DNA of 64,000 bases from Macrosoma leucophasiata (taxonomy: Eukaryota; Arthropoda; Insecta; Lepidoptera; Hedylidae). Shown in pieces: positions 27,101 through 42,100 of the stretch. The stretch lies in assembly GCA_036365455.1 (NCBI GenBank), contig JAWQUS010000017.1, positions 12,586,001 through 12,650,000 of the forward strand, written 5' to 3'. Numbering within the stretch: position 1 is the first letter of the stretch; each line of letters begins with the position of its first letter. The notes beneath the pieces were generated by a model. The model was not told where the DNA came from. It saw only the letters and a list, made by a program, of their open reading frames with translations, and ran no database searches. The translations under genes and the position numbers were made by a program.

Positions 27101-30100
27101 GATGTTCAAATATTGACATTAGTTATGTATGGGTCGCAATCATGATGACATAATATGATGATGGAGAGTGAGAGAGGATTTCATGTAATTTGTCGCTAAA
27201 TAATAATAATGTACAGTATCCAACAAGAAAAATTGCAGATCGACCTTAGAAAAGAGACTTCGGCCTTTTTCGGGTCTGTAGAGCGTTATCTCTTTCCGGA
27301 ATACCGGAATATCAATGCTTACGTAGGCAATGTACACAAGAGATAACGCTCTACGAAATTGAAACTAGCCGATAGTCTCCTTCGTAGGCTCGATGTGCAA
27401 TATTTCCTGACGGGTACTGTATTTTTTATTTATTCAGACAGTTTGTCCATAATTTGCTGGTAGAGAGTACCTAAATCTTATGTGCTAAAGATTTGAAAAC
27501 AGATTTTTACGAAGCGTATACGTAGATCCGTAATTAAGGAATAGAGCAACGAGTACTTCTTAATATAGCAATAAAATACTTCATAGGTACATGAAGTAGA
27601 GATTTTTTACGTGTACGTACACAGTGTGACATAAAACAGTGCCTGCCACCTGCTACCTGCTGCCTGTACAGTATATGCTATTATGATTGCTTTGTTTATT
27701 TCGACTATTTCTGACTCGACTATCAGCTTACTATCGCAACTAGATCCAGAAAAGGTTAGATACCAGATTAACAATAATAATGTACTGTACTGGTGGTAGA
27801 ACTCCAGTGATGGAGCTCGCGGGCGTAGGCACCACCGCATTACCTAATTTACTTGCCGCTAAATGGTAGTGTTCAGCACTATCGTGTTCCGGTCAGGTGG
27901 TAATGTACGGCCCTGTAATTTTCATTTTGACCTTGGTCTTTGTGTAAGTGTCTATGGGCTGCAGTCATCACTTAACATCAATGTGAACTGCATGCTTGTT
28001 TACCACTAAAAATGTTCCCTACAAATAGTATATGGGCTTGGCTATCGTTGTTGTATTAAAAGGTTTTTCGTGTAACATTTTTGTATCATTGTTGCTAATT
28101 TGTTCTGAACTCGACAAAATTAATCATAAAACTACATTGCTCTTTTATAAGGTTATATTTATAAATAGTTTCTGAGTTGCATAGATAAGTTTTTCTATAA
28201 ATAAGTTATGATTGAATCATGAATGGATAATCAGTTCCACATTTGAAGGATTAACAACAAATACGTATGTAAGATAATTATCTTACATACATATTTGTGT
28301 GCAGCACGGAATAGATCTATTCTGAAGTGATAAGTATTATCCTTTAATATATATAATAGGTTGGGGAAAAAGTCTTTTCGCATTATAGTATGTATGAACT
28401 TGTAATAAAATCTCTTTGGCTGTAGTATTTGTACTTGGCTGGTTTTGGTATCATTGAAAGTTAAAATTTTAAAGAACATAATTCCAAATTCAAATTAGAC
28501 AAATGTGTGATTTTCATTTGTTTTTCGTACTGTCAAGATGAGTGAATCTAATGAAGAAATTCGATACATTTTAAAATTTTACTACAAAAAAGGTAAATAT
28601 GCAACGCAAGCCGCGAAAAAAAATTGCGATGTTTATGGACCTAGTGCAGTGTCACAGCACAATGTGAGAATACCACAAATTTGGTTTAAGCGTTTTCAAT
28701 CCGAAAATTTTGATGTCAAAAATGCACCTCGCTCTGGTCGCCCTGGTCGCCCTATTACGGATAAAATGGATGCCATTTTTGAAAAAGTGGAGCAAGATCG
28801 ACATATCAGTAGTTACGACGTAGCTGAAGAACTGAGAATTGATCACAAAACAGTTTTGGCGCATTTGAAAAAAGCTGGGTACAAAACAAAGCTCGATATT
28901 TGGGTACCTCACGAGCTCACTGAAAGAAACCTAATGAACCGTGTACTCATTTGTGATTCTTTATTACGACGTAATGAAACCGAATCATTTTGAAGAAGCT
29001 GATAACTGGTGATGAAAAGTGGATCACGTACGACAAGAACGTGCAAAAAAGGTCGTGGTCAAAGGCCGGTCAGGCTTCACAGACTGTGGCGAAACCCGGG
29101 TTAACTCGCAATAAGGTGATGTTGTGTGTGTGGTGGGATTGGAAGGGCATTATTCATTATGAGCTATTACCACCAGGCAGGACTATCGATTCTGAACACT
29201 ACTGCGAACAACTGATGAGATTAAAGCAAGAAGTTGAGAGAAAGCGGCCGGAATTGATCAACAGAAGGGGTGTGGTGTTTCATCATGACAACGCTAGACC
29301 TCACACATCTATAGCCACTCAGCAAAAATTAAGAGAGTTTGGCTGGGAGGTGTTAATGCATCCGCCGTATATTCCTGACCTTGCACCTTCATATTTCCAT
29401 CTGTTTCGGTCTCTTCAGAATTCTTTATGCAATGTTAGGTTAACATCACGAGAGGACTGCCAAATCCACTTGTCGCGGTATTTTGATGAGAAGTCCCAAA
29501 ATTTTTATAGCAATGGGATCATGTCCCTACCTACAAGATGGCAAAAGGTTATCGAACAAAATGGTACATACATACTTTAGTTAAAATTAAATAAACTATA
29601 TTAAAAAATGTTTTGAATTATCTTAAAAAATGCGAAGAAACTTTTTCCCCAACCTTATATTTCACTTTCCTATATTTTTATCAGTGCGCGACAGCGATGC
29701 TAAGACAAAATTTTGTCTCATCGCAATTAAAGTCAGTATCTTTATTCCCTACAATTAGGTACTTTTTAGCTATATTTTTGTGGTTATCACTAACGATTAT
29801 ACGGGGAAAGGACCACATTGTATTTTTTTTTGTTTGTAATAGAGGTGGCAAACAAGCGTGTGGTTCACAATGATGTTAAGTGATGACTGCAGCCTATAGA
29901 CACTCGCGCAAAGACCAGAGGTCAAAACGCTGATGTGTTGCCACTCCTGAGACCGTAGTTGTTATGTCTCTGTGATATTTATTACGGGGCCATACAAAAG
30001 TGTTTACGTATAAGTATCATACGCTGTCTAAACCCGCGAGCTAAAAGATAAGAAAGGAATGATGTACGTAAAGTTTCCTTAGGCTTTTGTCAATAATGTT

Positions 30101-33100
30101 AACTCTCTTGATGATGATGAGACAAGATGTTATCATTATAATAAGCGTTCTTACCGTGAAAAGTCGTTGTAAGGTTAAAATTAGGCATTTAATATGTAAA
30201 AGATATACAATTAGTGTGCTTATCGTTGTTGAAATTTTAAAATGGCAGCCCCAAAGAACAATGAATTTTGTAAGTACCTATTTATTTACAAATTGGACCG
30301 TAGGATATTTTCCTTTTTTTTATCATATTTTTTTTTTAATCTACAGCCCGTAATAACTATCACAGAGACAGGGGTGACTAATTAGGTCACCCTAAGGTGT
30401 CAACCTTAGGGTGACCTAATTAGGTCTCAGGGGGAAACGCATCTGCATTTCGACCTATGGTTTTTATGTAGATGTTTATAGGCTGCAGTCTTCACTTAAA
30501 ACCAATGAGATTTCTAGTTTGCCATCTTCCTTAAATAAAAAAAATAATATATAATATATTATTAATTATACCACATTCACTGGTAGCCTATAATAGCAAG
30601 TAGATAATTTTGATTCATATATACTATCTTTAATTTCTTTAATTTGATGATAATATAGATAACTTTAATAATCAGAATCAGAAACTCATTTATTAATTTA
30701 GGGTGACAAGCACCTTTTGACATATCAAAAACAAACAAAATAAATTACAGTTAAAATGAATAACAATTGATATACATGTCAAATAAGATAAAAAATATAT
30801 GTATAGTCAAGAATATCATTAAGATAAAACTAAATATAATATACTCATGTAAAAAGTATATCAGTAGAATGTCTCATTTCCCCTTTACAAACTGATAACA
30901 AAGAGTAAAAAAAAAGAAAAGAGTCATTCTTTGTCATTCACCGGCAGAGTTCCAAAGGCTAATATGATCATACAACTAGGTATATATTTGGCATAGCTTT
31001 GCTTGTAATTATTAGCACAAGGCCTTGTAGAGCTTAAAGTTGAACTCTACAATCGCTGGTAACAACAACAGGTATGCTTGTAGCTTATTCGACCAAAATA
31101 CCAAAAACACTATTTACTTATTTATAATTTTCGTCATTTAGTTACTCAGGGCATGTATTGATACGCGTAATCAACTGAAACGTGTGACAATGCATTTTAA
31201 AATATATAGTGATGAATTTAGTACCTATGAATGAGGGAAAAATGTGAACCAATACTTATCATTATAAAAATGTCGTCGGCTCTTTAATTACAATTTAATA
31301 ATGAGTCTATCAATCAGTTATATTTATATTATCGAAGGAGATATAGATGTACCATTTCCTTAATTAATAATATAGGAGATAGCGTTGATATTTTTAGATA
31401 TAACATATGACAAAAGATATTCTTAGTAGATTTAATGTTTCGTTTGTACTTAGTTGGTAGAGAATGAGTTTAAATTGATTATCTAGCAAATCCCATACAT
31501 AAAATTCATGGCACGCGATGACCTTAACGTACTCCTTAAAAACAGTTCGAGCTACTCGTATTATTATGACTTTATGACATGATAACGTCTTATAAATCGA
31601 TGAACACCGACTTCACGCATGAAAAAGTGTCACGTTCGAGCGTGCAAGCAAGAGCGCGTAACAAGCGATAGAGAGCCACGATCGGCCTAAGTGTTCGGCT
31701 TGTGAGATATGTTTTCTTATGTTATCAGCTAAAATTATCGTCCGTAAACCGACTTTACAAACAACCATTTTTTTGTATATTTGGTAGGTATGAGATTAGA
31801 ATAGATATTTGACACCGCTAAGGCGATACGAATTTCACTAGCGGCTAGGCGGCTAGATGCTGTGTACCTATGTGTAATATAAACAATTTCAATCCTTCGG
31901 GACAGTTTTGGGGGAAAATAGAGAAAAATACACGTTGAACAGGTTACATTGGCTCTATTTATACGTGGTAGCGCGTTATTAATTCTACCTAATCCTGAAG
32001 GCTTTGGAGACTAGAACAGGTGCTACGATTTTTCTGAATCGATTCATCCATTTCTCATTTTTTTTTAAATATATTTCGTACGCTCTAAAATGAAATACAT
32101 AACTATGTAGTATGTAATTTCAGGCAGTAAAAGTAGAACTATTGACTGTCTACACTACGTAGCGCTACCAAGTTGCGACCGTGTATCTATTTGATTACTT
32201 GATTACTACTACAAGTACATTCGATTAATATAAACCGATATTATAAACATATGTCTGTATGTATCTTCACACCAGGTCCCTCACGGGGTAGGTAGAGAGT
32301 GTAAAGCGCCAGATATCCCGGTCCTGACATATCTCCCGTGCATCTTCTACCTTCATACATACACGCCGATTCTTAAGACTTTTGACCCCACCCTCAGACA
32401 ACATATTTATAGCAAAATATTTATTACTTATACTGCTAAGCCGATTTTAGAAATTCTAACAGAATATTATAGGTACCAGTGCTGAGTAAAAAAGGCAACT
32501 AACTACTTTTAACCCGATATCCCACGAGATCGGGGTCAAGGCAGGTGGAGAAACAATAGGGTCAGAAAAGACAGGAATATAAATATAAGACAATTTTATG
32601 TTATTATGGTGGCCAATAAGCAAGCCAATCACATTGATTGTACATGAAGACTACAGTCTATATAGGGTTCATTTGAATAAGCCCATCACCTCTTGCAGGC
32701 AGCCTCTCTACATCAATCCCATCAATGTTTTATTCTACGACGTTTTACAAATCTTGATACATAAAATAACACAAAAAATATACACAAAAAAATGTTTTCA
32801 AAAGTTTAAAAGAGCATTGGCGCCGCTGCGTCACGTCGCAACCCCACGCCCCACTGCATGTGGCCACATTTTGCCTACGCAAGGCTACGTAGCATACCTA
32901 CGCTCAGAGTAAATGCCAGTTCATGAGCAATAAATCATGTTGTATATATCGCCTCTTTACAAGAATAATGTGACATTTCGTATAGAACGATTTAGATGAA
33001 ATGTCACGTTATTCTTATAAGAATAATGTTGCATTTCATAAAGAACAATTTAGATGAAATGTCACATTATTCTTGTAAAGAAGCGATATAAAACCTACGT

Positions 33101-36100
33101 TTGAAAAAAGATTTATTTAATAAAGTTGTAGAACAAACGTTGTTGGGATTGATGAGGAGAAGCTGCCTGCAAGAGGCGATGCGCTAATTTCAATGAACCC
33201 TTTAGACATTTACACAAAAAACTATGCAGAGAATATGTAATATATGAATATGAATACGTATAGAATGGACACTTCGACGTCCCTCCCGCCCGATTTCCCC
33301 GCCTCACGCTATCTCCCTCTTATGGGCGACGGTTGGTATTTTCTACGTGCTACGCACACAGGTGCACGCGTAAATACACGTCATTGATTGATGTCTGTGT
33401 AATAGAGACGTCCGACGGAGTGTCCGCGGTGTGACCGAAGTTAACGTTGTACATGTGGTTTACAGATCTCCGCACAGCGTTCGGTCTCCTGGACCGGGAC
33501 AGCGACGGGCACGTAACGCCAGCCGAACTGCAGTTCATGCTGCGCAACCTCGGCATTGAGGTCAGCGACGACCTCATCGCGGATCTCATTAAGGACGCCA
33601 GTAAAACTGGTCAGTATTGTTTAATAATAATATTAATGATAACCCTTAATACGTCCCTAGGGCTGGAGCTCACTCCACCACGCTGCTTCAATGCGGGTTG
33701 GTGGAGATAAGGGTTAGTGGCCAACCCGCTGTCGGATGTTTTCAAACCGCCCATAAGGCCTCCGACAAGGTTTAACGACTGCTATCTATCGATGGCAAAC
33801 AAGACCGACGGTTTAACGTGCTCTCCGAAGCACGGAAACGCGCATTTTAATTTGCCACTAGCGGTCATTTACCACACTACCCGACCGTGCCCGTAGTGCT
33901 TAACCGAGTAGATCGCTTATGATCAACACCAGCCGTGGGGCCATGCGCGCTTTATTAGTATTGTTTCCTTCTAACTTAATCGTAGAATTTAGAGTAAGCT
34001 TGCACTGCAAAATCTCGCGGCGTTTACTTTTCCAATCATATCCCCACTTCCCAAATAATCCCAACTTATAAATGAGACAATGTGTTTATTTGTCTGTTTA
34101 CTTGGTGAAATTCTAGTAATTGTTTTACCGCGGCACAACGATTTGCTTTCAATAGTATTATCAAATCGGTCAAAAGCATAGTATTCATAAAAATTTAAAC
34201 AGATGCTTATGAACCCCTGTAGGTTTATAAAAGAGAAATCTCGAGTATACTATTCATTCCTGTTATATAATATAAGTGCTATGCACAGAAATCAAAATAA
34301 CAAATAATTCATATTTCTATGGTTTTGTGTTTTTGTTTTTTAATGTAGCATTTAGTTGATTTTGTTGAAAATTGTATTCAAGGACATTATATCAATATAA
34401 TCGGATAGGGATGGTATTATTCACCTCAAAACAATCAAATTTATTTAAAGCAGTATTTTGTTGGATCAGAAAAAGCGAAATCATACTTTTTTTTTTGTTG
34501 TTATGGCATCGCTATTACTCATATTGCCAGTGTCAAGTAAAACGATATTTCGTATTTATTTAAGCAGCGTAAAAGTTAGTATAATATAGTCATCAAGTAT
34601 ATTATGTAAGTATTAAGTATATAAGTTATCAAGTATAATATGTCAGTCAAGTGAGTTACAATCAAGTTATTCGAGTAAAGCGATGGCTACTTTACCAGAA
34701 CATTTACAATGAAGTTTTGGAGGCAACCTGAAAGGTCGTGTTTTCGCACTGTTATTCTATTTCACTATACACGGGCACTGTAATAAACTTATATCAAACA
34801 AAATACCACCAACTTTATTCAATATAACTTAAAAATACACCAAGAAAATGAAATAAAATAAGAGCACCATACGCCTCTTTCAAGGTTCCCGCCAAAACTT
34901 CGAAATCATACTTATGCAATTGAATGATGATTTTATTACTTTTTCTATTTTGAGCATTTCCGGAGATGTAAAGTTTCCAAGCTAAAATACAATTTATTAT
35001 TTTATTGACGCGTCTTTTGAAAATGTAATGATTTAGGACCATAATAAATTATCAAAATAGTTTTGGTTGGATTAACGCCAACATCATCGACCACTACAAG
35101 TTGTCACAATTCGCCAAATATCTTTCTGCCAACCTTTGGTCATTCTGCCAAAGTCCATTTAAAGAAAGCTAAATATATCTGTTTATCTAGTTTGTTACAT
35201 TATAATATCTAATTTATTACCTAAGTGCAGCAAACAATCATAAAATTCCATTTCGCACTGTCCAGTTTCGTAGACCTGTCACGTAGCGGTTCGTAGCACA
35301 GTGACCTTGTGCACCTGAGTTGTAACCAGCGTTCGTACTATGACCTTTTATTGCGCACGTCCACTGAATCACTAATTCTTAGTCTTGTTTCCTCATACGC
35401 ATTGTCATATAAACAAATGAAACAAAATTATGTTAATTTTAAGAATCAAATCGCAGTTGGACGTCGTACTACGGGTCCAGCTACATGGTCTGAACCGTAG
35501 TCTGCTAGAGTTTTTAGTTTTCCGTAGACTACAAGGGATCCTTATAGTTTCGTAAATGTGCGGCCGTTCAACCATCTGTCCGTAGCTAAGTTCGCATATA
35601 TACTTTTTTATAACAAACATCGTAAATTAAAGATGTTGATATTGTAATTTTCATGCAAAATAAAACGTATTAAAGAAATAATAGAGTTGTATTACTTTTC
35701 AAATACGATTACCTTGTATACATTTAACGTTTAATATATATAAATTTTGCCCTACAGTATTATTAGCCAAATTCAGACTAGCTTTTAAAATACACGTCCT
35801 TGCTGAGGTGCCCACTAATATACATCGCCCACTTTACATTTTGATTTGATTTCTTGCCAAAAACAAGTACTACACTCTCGTTGGTTTTTATTCATATTAA
35901 GATTAATGCAAGTCTCTACACATCAGTGGCACTAACACTCCGAGACTTTAAATCGAGGGTAAGAAAATAGCCGTGAGCTAGAATTAGGTTTGTTTACATT
36001 CACTTACATTTTCAATTATTGTTGGCATGAAATTAAAATGGCTGGTGATATAGGTGCTATAACACTATGATATTTACAGAATGAAATGTTTGGTGAGAAA

Positions 36101-39100
36101 GTAAACAAAAGTCCATTTAATCGATCAAGATAATTTATTCAAAGTATTCAGAGGGTGGCTGTAATGGCGTTCAGGTGTAGCCAACGTTTCCGGTGGCCTC
36201 GCGCCTCTGCAAGGTTACCCTTACACCCCTGTTTCGTATAATCGGCATTGTACTGCGATATCTACAAACAACACTTGTATACCCACATATACTGACATTC
36301 AAATATTACAATGTTTGTTTTGTACGTACAGCAATATCGTATTTAAATAAAAAGTGGCCAAGTGCGAGTCGGAGTCGCTCATGAAAGATTTCGATAACTT
36401 GTAACCTACTGCAGGTTACAAGTTATAATTACTCTTGACTTAATGCTCAAAGTTGTATTTGCAGTTTTTTAAAATACATAAAATATATCATATCCAAAAA
36501 CTGTTGAGAATATATCGTTTAAATTAAATTTCGTTGACAGTTTTTGTTAAAGACTACGGCAATATATATATGCTTGTAGATTTTCATTCCCCTATTTAAA
36601 AAAATAGAGCAGGGAGACAAAGAGACGGACATGACAAATCATAATCAATAAGGGTTCTATTATTTGCTATTTGGCTACAGAACCCTTATAAGTCTTGATG
36701 CCAAATTCGAATAAAACAATCATTATTTCTAGTGTATATATGAAGAGAGTAAAGATTTATTGAACACATAAAAACGATAATAAAGCAGATTGTAATTTTA
36801 TTTTAGAACATTAACACACGCAGTAATTGGTATGTAATTTGTTACAATCATGGAACCTGTCCAAAGTATACAAACAATGGAAAGTTTATAAAAAGAAATG
36901 TATACCAGCGCGTGATAGGAACATACGTGGTTGATGCTATGACGTCGGTAAATAACACCTGTGCCGTCTGTGGTTCTGTACTGGACAAAAATATGCCAGC
37001 GTCATAAGTCATAACACGCAACGCACGCTACACTCACCATTATCTACCATCGCGTTATGCTAATCTAACAATCACATTCGATTAAGCCGCTCTAACAAAT
37101 TCGCTCCAAATTAACTTACCTTTATTAGGCCAATGCCAATTAAGTGACATTGTTAAGAAGTCCCACAAGTGCTTTCTCATTTAAATTAAAGTACTGAACG
37201 CTCGCGACAAAGTCAAGGGAAATCAAGTCAAAGCTAAAATATCCGACCAAAAATAAAACTAATGTTGCGGGAGGGTGGTATGCTTACGTCATCACAGTAA
37301 TCACTCCTTTCCCTGCTACTGCCTTAATTAAGATTTAACGACACCAGCCCTTTCGTTGATTGTCGTTTCAGCATTACTTACACTTTGATTAAATGGTTGG
37401 TTTTATAATGCGGCCCGTTGCCTACACAAAACAAAAACTACTTAACGGTAATGACCGAGCTTGGGTTGGAAGGTTGGACCAAGATTTTTTAATGTCATGA
37501 AGTTGCAAACAAGCATACAGTTTACATTAATGGTAAGTGATTACTGTTGCCTATAAACATCTACATAAAATAAATGGGTTGCAGTCCGGGAGTGCCGGCA
37601 GAATTGAAGACTTGAATATTAACGTTGTGCATTTTTGATGTTTTGGAATGATTAGGGAACAAACTTGTACGAATTACTTTAATTATCAGTATAAAACTCA
37701 CTACGAGTTTTTACTGGTGGTAGAGCTCTAGTGATGGAGCTCGCGGGCGTAGGCACCACCGCATTACCTAATATATATATATATTGACGCTAAATGGTAG
37801 TGTTCAGCACTATCGTGTTCCGGTCAGGTGGTAATGTACGGCCCTGTAATTTCCGGCACAGAGGCATAACACCTTAGGCCTCAGGAGTGGCAACGCATCT
37901 GCATTTTGACCTTGGTCTTTGTGTGGGTATCTATAGGCTGCAGTGATCACTCTTAACATCAATGTGAACTGCATGCTTGTTTGCCACTTCCATGACATTA
38001 AAAAAAGTGAAAATTGTGTTTATTTTTATTACGTTATCGTGCACAAACATGACACTATATAACATTAGGAATATAAAATAAAAAACATTACTACCTATCT
38101 GTTCAATAAGTAAAAAGAGATTATGCGTGATGTATCCCATCTGGCATTTCAGGAAATGGTCTAATAGATGAAAATGAGTTCATGCAATGGGTGACGAAGA
38201 TCCAAGCGTTACAAGGAATGGACGTGACTACGAGTGGAGGCGACACCGAAGAAGAGATAACAAGAGATCTCCTCGCGGCCTTCAAGTGAGTTCGGTTTAG
38301 AAACTTTGAACGATCGTGCACTATTTTACCTAACTAGAGCATTAGGGCATCTATTCAGTGAATTGTCGATAAAAGAGTGCTGATTGAGCTTTAAATATTG
38401 GTATTAGGTAGGTACACACTGAATATATAATAACAGGAAAGTCAATGTGTTAAATATAGGTACCTACTTATTTGCTAAATTCTATATTTCAGTTGTACTT
38501 ATTCGTGTTATGTACCTATAATTAGGTTAGTCATTTGGGTACTTATTGTTAGTAGAAATACTTATGCAAAACTTCTTATGTAAGAGCATTATCCGGTATT
38601 AATAATAATGCTAAATTACATTATTTATCTTTGCGAAAATAATGTCCTCGTATTCACTTCTAGAATCTCGCCATTTGTTTAATAGGTATCTATATCAAGC
38701 CGTACTTGCTCAAAAATTGCATTCTTCTTCAAGCGACAACCTACGTAGTGACTGAAGATACTTGAACTTTTTTTTATGTAATGAAAGTGGCAAACAAGCA
38801 TGCCGTTCACATTGGTGTTAAGTGATGACTGCAGCCTATAGACACCCACACAAACACCAAGGTCAAGATGCAGATGCGTTACCACTCCTGAGGCCTAAGG
38901 TGTTATGCCTCTCTACCGGAAATTACAGGGCCGTACATTACCACCTGACTGGCACACGATAGTGCTCAACACTACCATTTAGCGGCTTTTCCCATTCACT
39001 GGAGCTCTACCACCAGTAAAAATTACACCGTATCATGACATATTTTTGTAAAGCTTTCTTCAAATTAAACATTGCAGGGTGTTCGATCGCGACGATAACG

Positions 39101-42100
39101 GGTACATAACGCGCGACGAGCTCCGAACAGCGCTCGAGATGATCGGTGAGCCGGTCACCGACGCGCAACTCAACCAGGTCCTCGCGCTGGGAGACATTGA
39201 CCACGACGGACGTATCGACTACGAAGGTATGTATCGACTACATTCATGAAGATCGATATGTCCGACAGCAAAGCGCAATTTTACAGGACGCCTATTGACA
39301 TCTCCGAGCACATTACCATACTCTGAGGGCGGTACTGTAAAACTTCTAGAAAATTGAAAAATCCCAATAGCACTAGAGATAAAGGACACCTTTATATCTA
39401 ATAGCCTCCGACCTGGGAGATCGAAACTAGGACCCCACCGTAGCAGTATTAAGCCTACTGCCACTAGACTAGAACGTTGAGGCAGGAATATCACTACTGA
39501 AAAATATTGACTACCACGGCGGATAGGCTACGAAATAATCGAGATAATCAGTAAGGTAGTCAACGAAGTGCAAATTGAACTAATCTACGCACGGACGTAT
39601 CGAATACGAATACCCAAAGTTACCCACAATAGTATTGAGAGTTACTAACAGAGAATAATTTTAAAAATAACCAAGGGGGTCCGCACAAAACTGCCTTGCG
39701 ATGCGACGCGAAACTTGCGATACGATTTCGTCTGACATATTGAAAGTATGGTCAACTGAATCCCATCGCAGCAATTCGGATAGCATCGCAGTGTTGTGTG
39801 GGCGCCCTAAGCCATAATCACAATGACTGGAGGGCGGATTGGCGATCACAGTGGCGATAGTTTTATTGCGGGATGCTGCTGCCCACCCCGCGTTGTATTT
39901 ATTACCGTCCTGTTGAAATAAAGGTACCCAATTACTTAAAATTATAAGCCAGCTGGGGGGCGACCGCCTAACTGAAATACTTTCGTTTAAGACGTCATCT
40001 TGTCCGTTTCGTACTGCCTATCAAAACATTTTGCTCTTAAGCATATACCTGCGGGCAAAAACAGTTCCAGGAAAAAGTTAAGTGGTACGAAACTAATAAG
40101 ATGTTTTCATAATCGAAAGCTAAACGAAAGCATCTGAGTTAGGCGGTCGGCCCCCTGGTCATCAGCGATCAGCTTAATTTGGTCCTCGTGGTTGTGGATT
40201 GACGGACTAAGAAAGGTTTGTTATATACATTCAAAGTGATTGATCGTCAGTGCACAATTCAGTCAGGTCTTCATGATAGAACACACTGACTACGATGGAT
40301 GTATTTATTGACTACCTACAAAAGCTTATTACACTCGGAATAAATTGGTCGTCAGTGTAGTCGCGGTGGAGGACTTTGACGATGACGATAATGTAAGCAG
40401 ATTTATAAAATAGTAGAAGACTTAATAAAAAGGGACTACATGTCATGTTACACTCAAGATGGTGAATCATCAATACGAGAACCAAATGGCATTCATAGAT
40501 GTCTCCTATTTTCGCCCTGGCCGTCCTTTCGTGTTGCGCCTTCGTTTTCTTTTTATTCGAATACTTTTAGTAGGTATTCTTATATAACTTCATTTCTTAA
40601 TCCTATTTGAGTAATATTTCTATAAACGGATAAAGCCAAATGGGCAATTTATTCCTTTATCTGTCTTAGCAAAGCTCCTTATTTCCATTTCTAATTTAGG
40701 TTAACCTAGCTATAAGACGCTTCGCTTAATTTGTCTTTGACACGCAGTGGATCGATTTTGTGAATACTGTTATGTTCTTTGATTTAGTGACAAGGTTACA
40801 AGAACTATTAGAAGTTGTGGTATGGTATTTAATTTCGTACCCTTTCAAGTGATAAAATTACAATGAACCGACTTGGAGGTATACACTAACGATTAATTAA
40901 GAAAAGAATCATAAAAATCGGCACTGGTGATTTAGTAATTGGGTCCCGTTTTTGTATGGGTACGGAACGGAACTTTAAAAATCAACCACTGTAACAAATG
41001 CCAACAAACTCTTTGTTGACATTTATAGCAAAACAATAAGCCTGGGTTGCACCAAGATATTAAAATTTGTTAAAGTTATTGTAACATTTCACAGCCTTCT
41101 CTAACATAAAGAAATCTGCTATAGTTAGAGAAGTATGTGAAATGTTACAATAACTTTAACAAATATCTTGGTGCAAACCGAGCACACCGCGGACACTCCA
41201 CCAAAATTCCATACAAACACTTCATTTGTCTCTATTACACAGACATCAAACAGTGACGTGCATTTACACGTGCACCTGTGTGCGTAGCACGTAGAAAATA
41301 CCAACCGTCGCCCATAAGAGGAGAGGAGGTTGGATGATGAAAATCGGGCGGGACTCGAAGTGTCCATTCTATACGTAGTAGTATTACATATTCTTTGACG
41401 CGGGCTAATAATTGACTACGCCGTCTACACCGCGTAGCACTACGCTACGAAGACGTGTACCATTTCGTCTATGGAAACATTCACAGACCGCACTACGAAT
41501 CTGCTATGAGTTTATTATTTATTGATTATCTGCAAACGACGTTTACGACACATTTAAGTACACTATTCACTGTCCTACCTAGTAGTCCTGCATCAGTACT
41601 AATACCTTACATGTGTCTCTCAGTCGTGTTAAAATATTATTATTATATATTAATTAATCAACAAATAAAAACGCCTAATTTACGGTTTAGTAATAAATAA
41701 TTAAAAAAACTATATAGTTGAGGAATAAATGTGTAAAAAACATTTATATTAACGACACGTGTGAAGTATCAGTATCTACTGTTGCAGGACTGCAAGACAG
41801 TTCAAGTGAATTTATTTAAGAAAATTATAAACAGAAAGCAGGCTTACTGGTTATAGAGATCCAGTGACGGAGCTCGCGGGCGTAGGCACCACCGCATTAC
41901 CTAATATACTTGCCGCTAAATGGTAGTCTTCAGCACTATCGTGTTCCGGTCAGTTGGTTATGTATGGCCCTGTAATTTCCGGCACAGAGGCATAACACCT
42001 TAGGCCTCAGGAGTGGTAACGCATCTGCATTTTGAACTTGGTCTTTGTGTGGATGTCTATAGGCTGCAGTTATCACATAACATCAATATGAACTTCATGC

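Noticed and set aside
36940..37010. 22-codon ORF with a CxxC motif ([10 protein letters not shown])
   Set aside because: Too short, with no splice sites or repeats; chance occurrence likely.
38679..38885. Small ORFs over the A-tailed retroposon copies (also 11171, 33113, 37810, 56000, 60400)
   Set aside because: They follow the repeat consensus in arbitrary frames.
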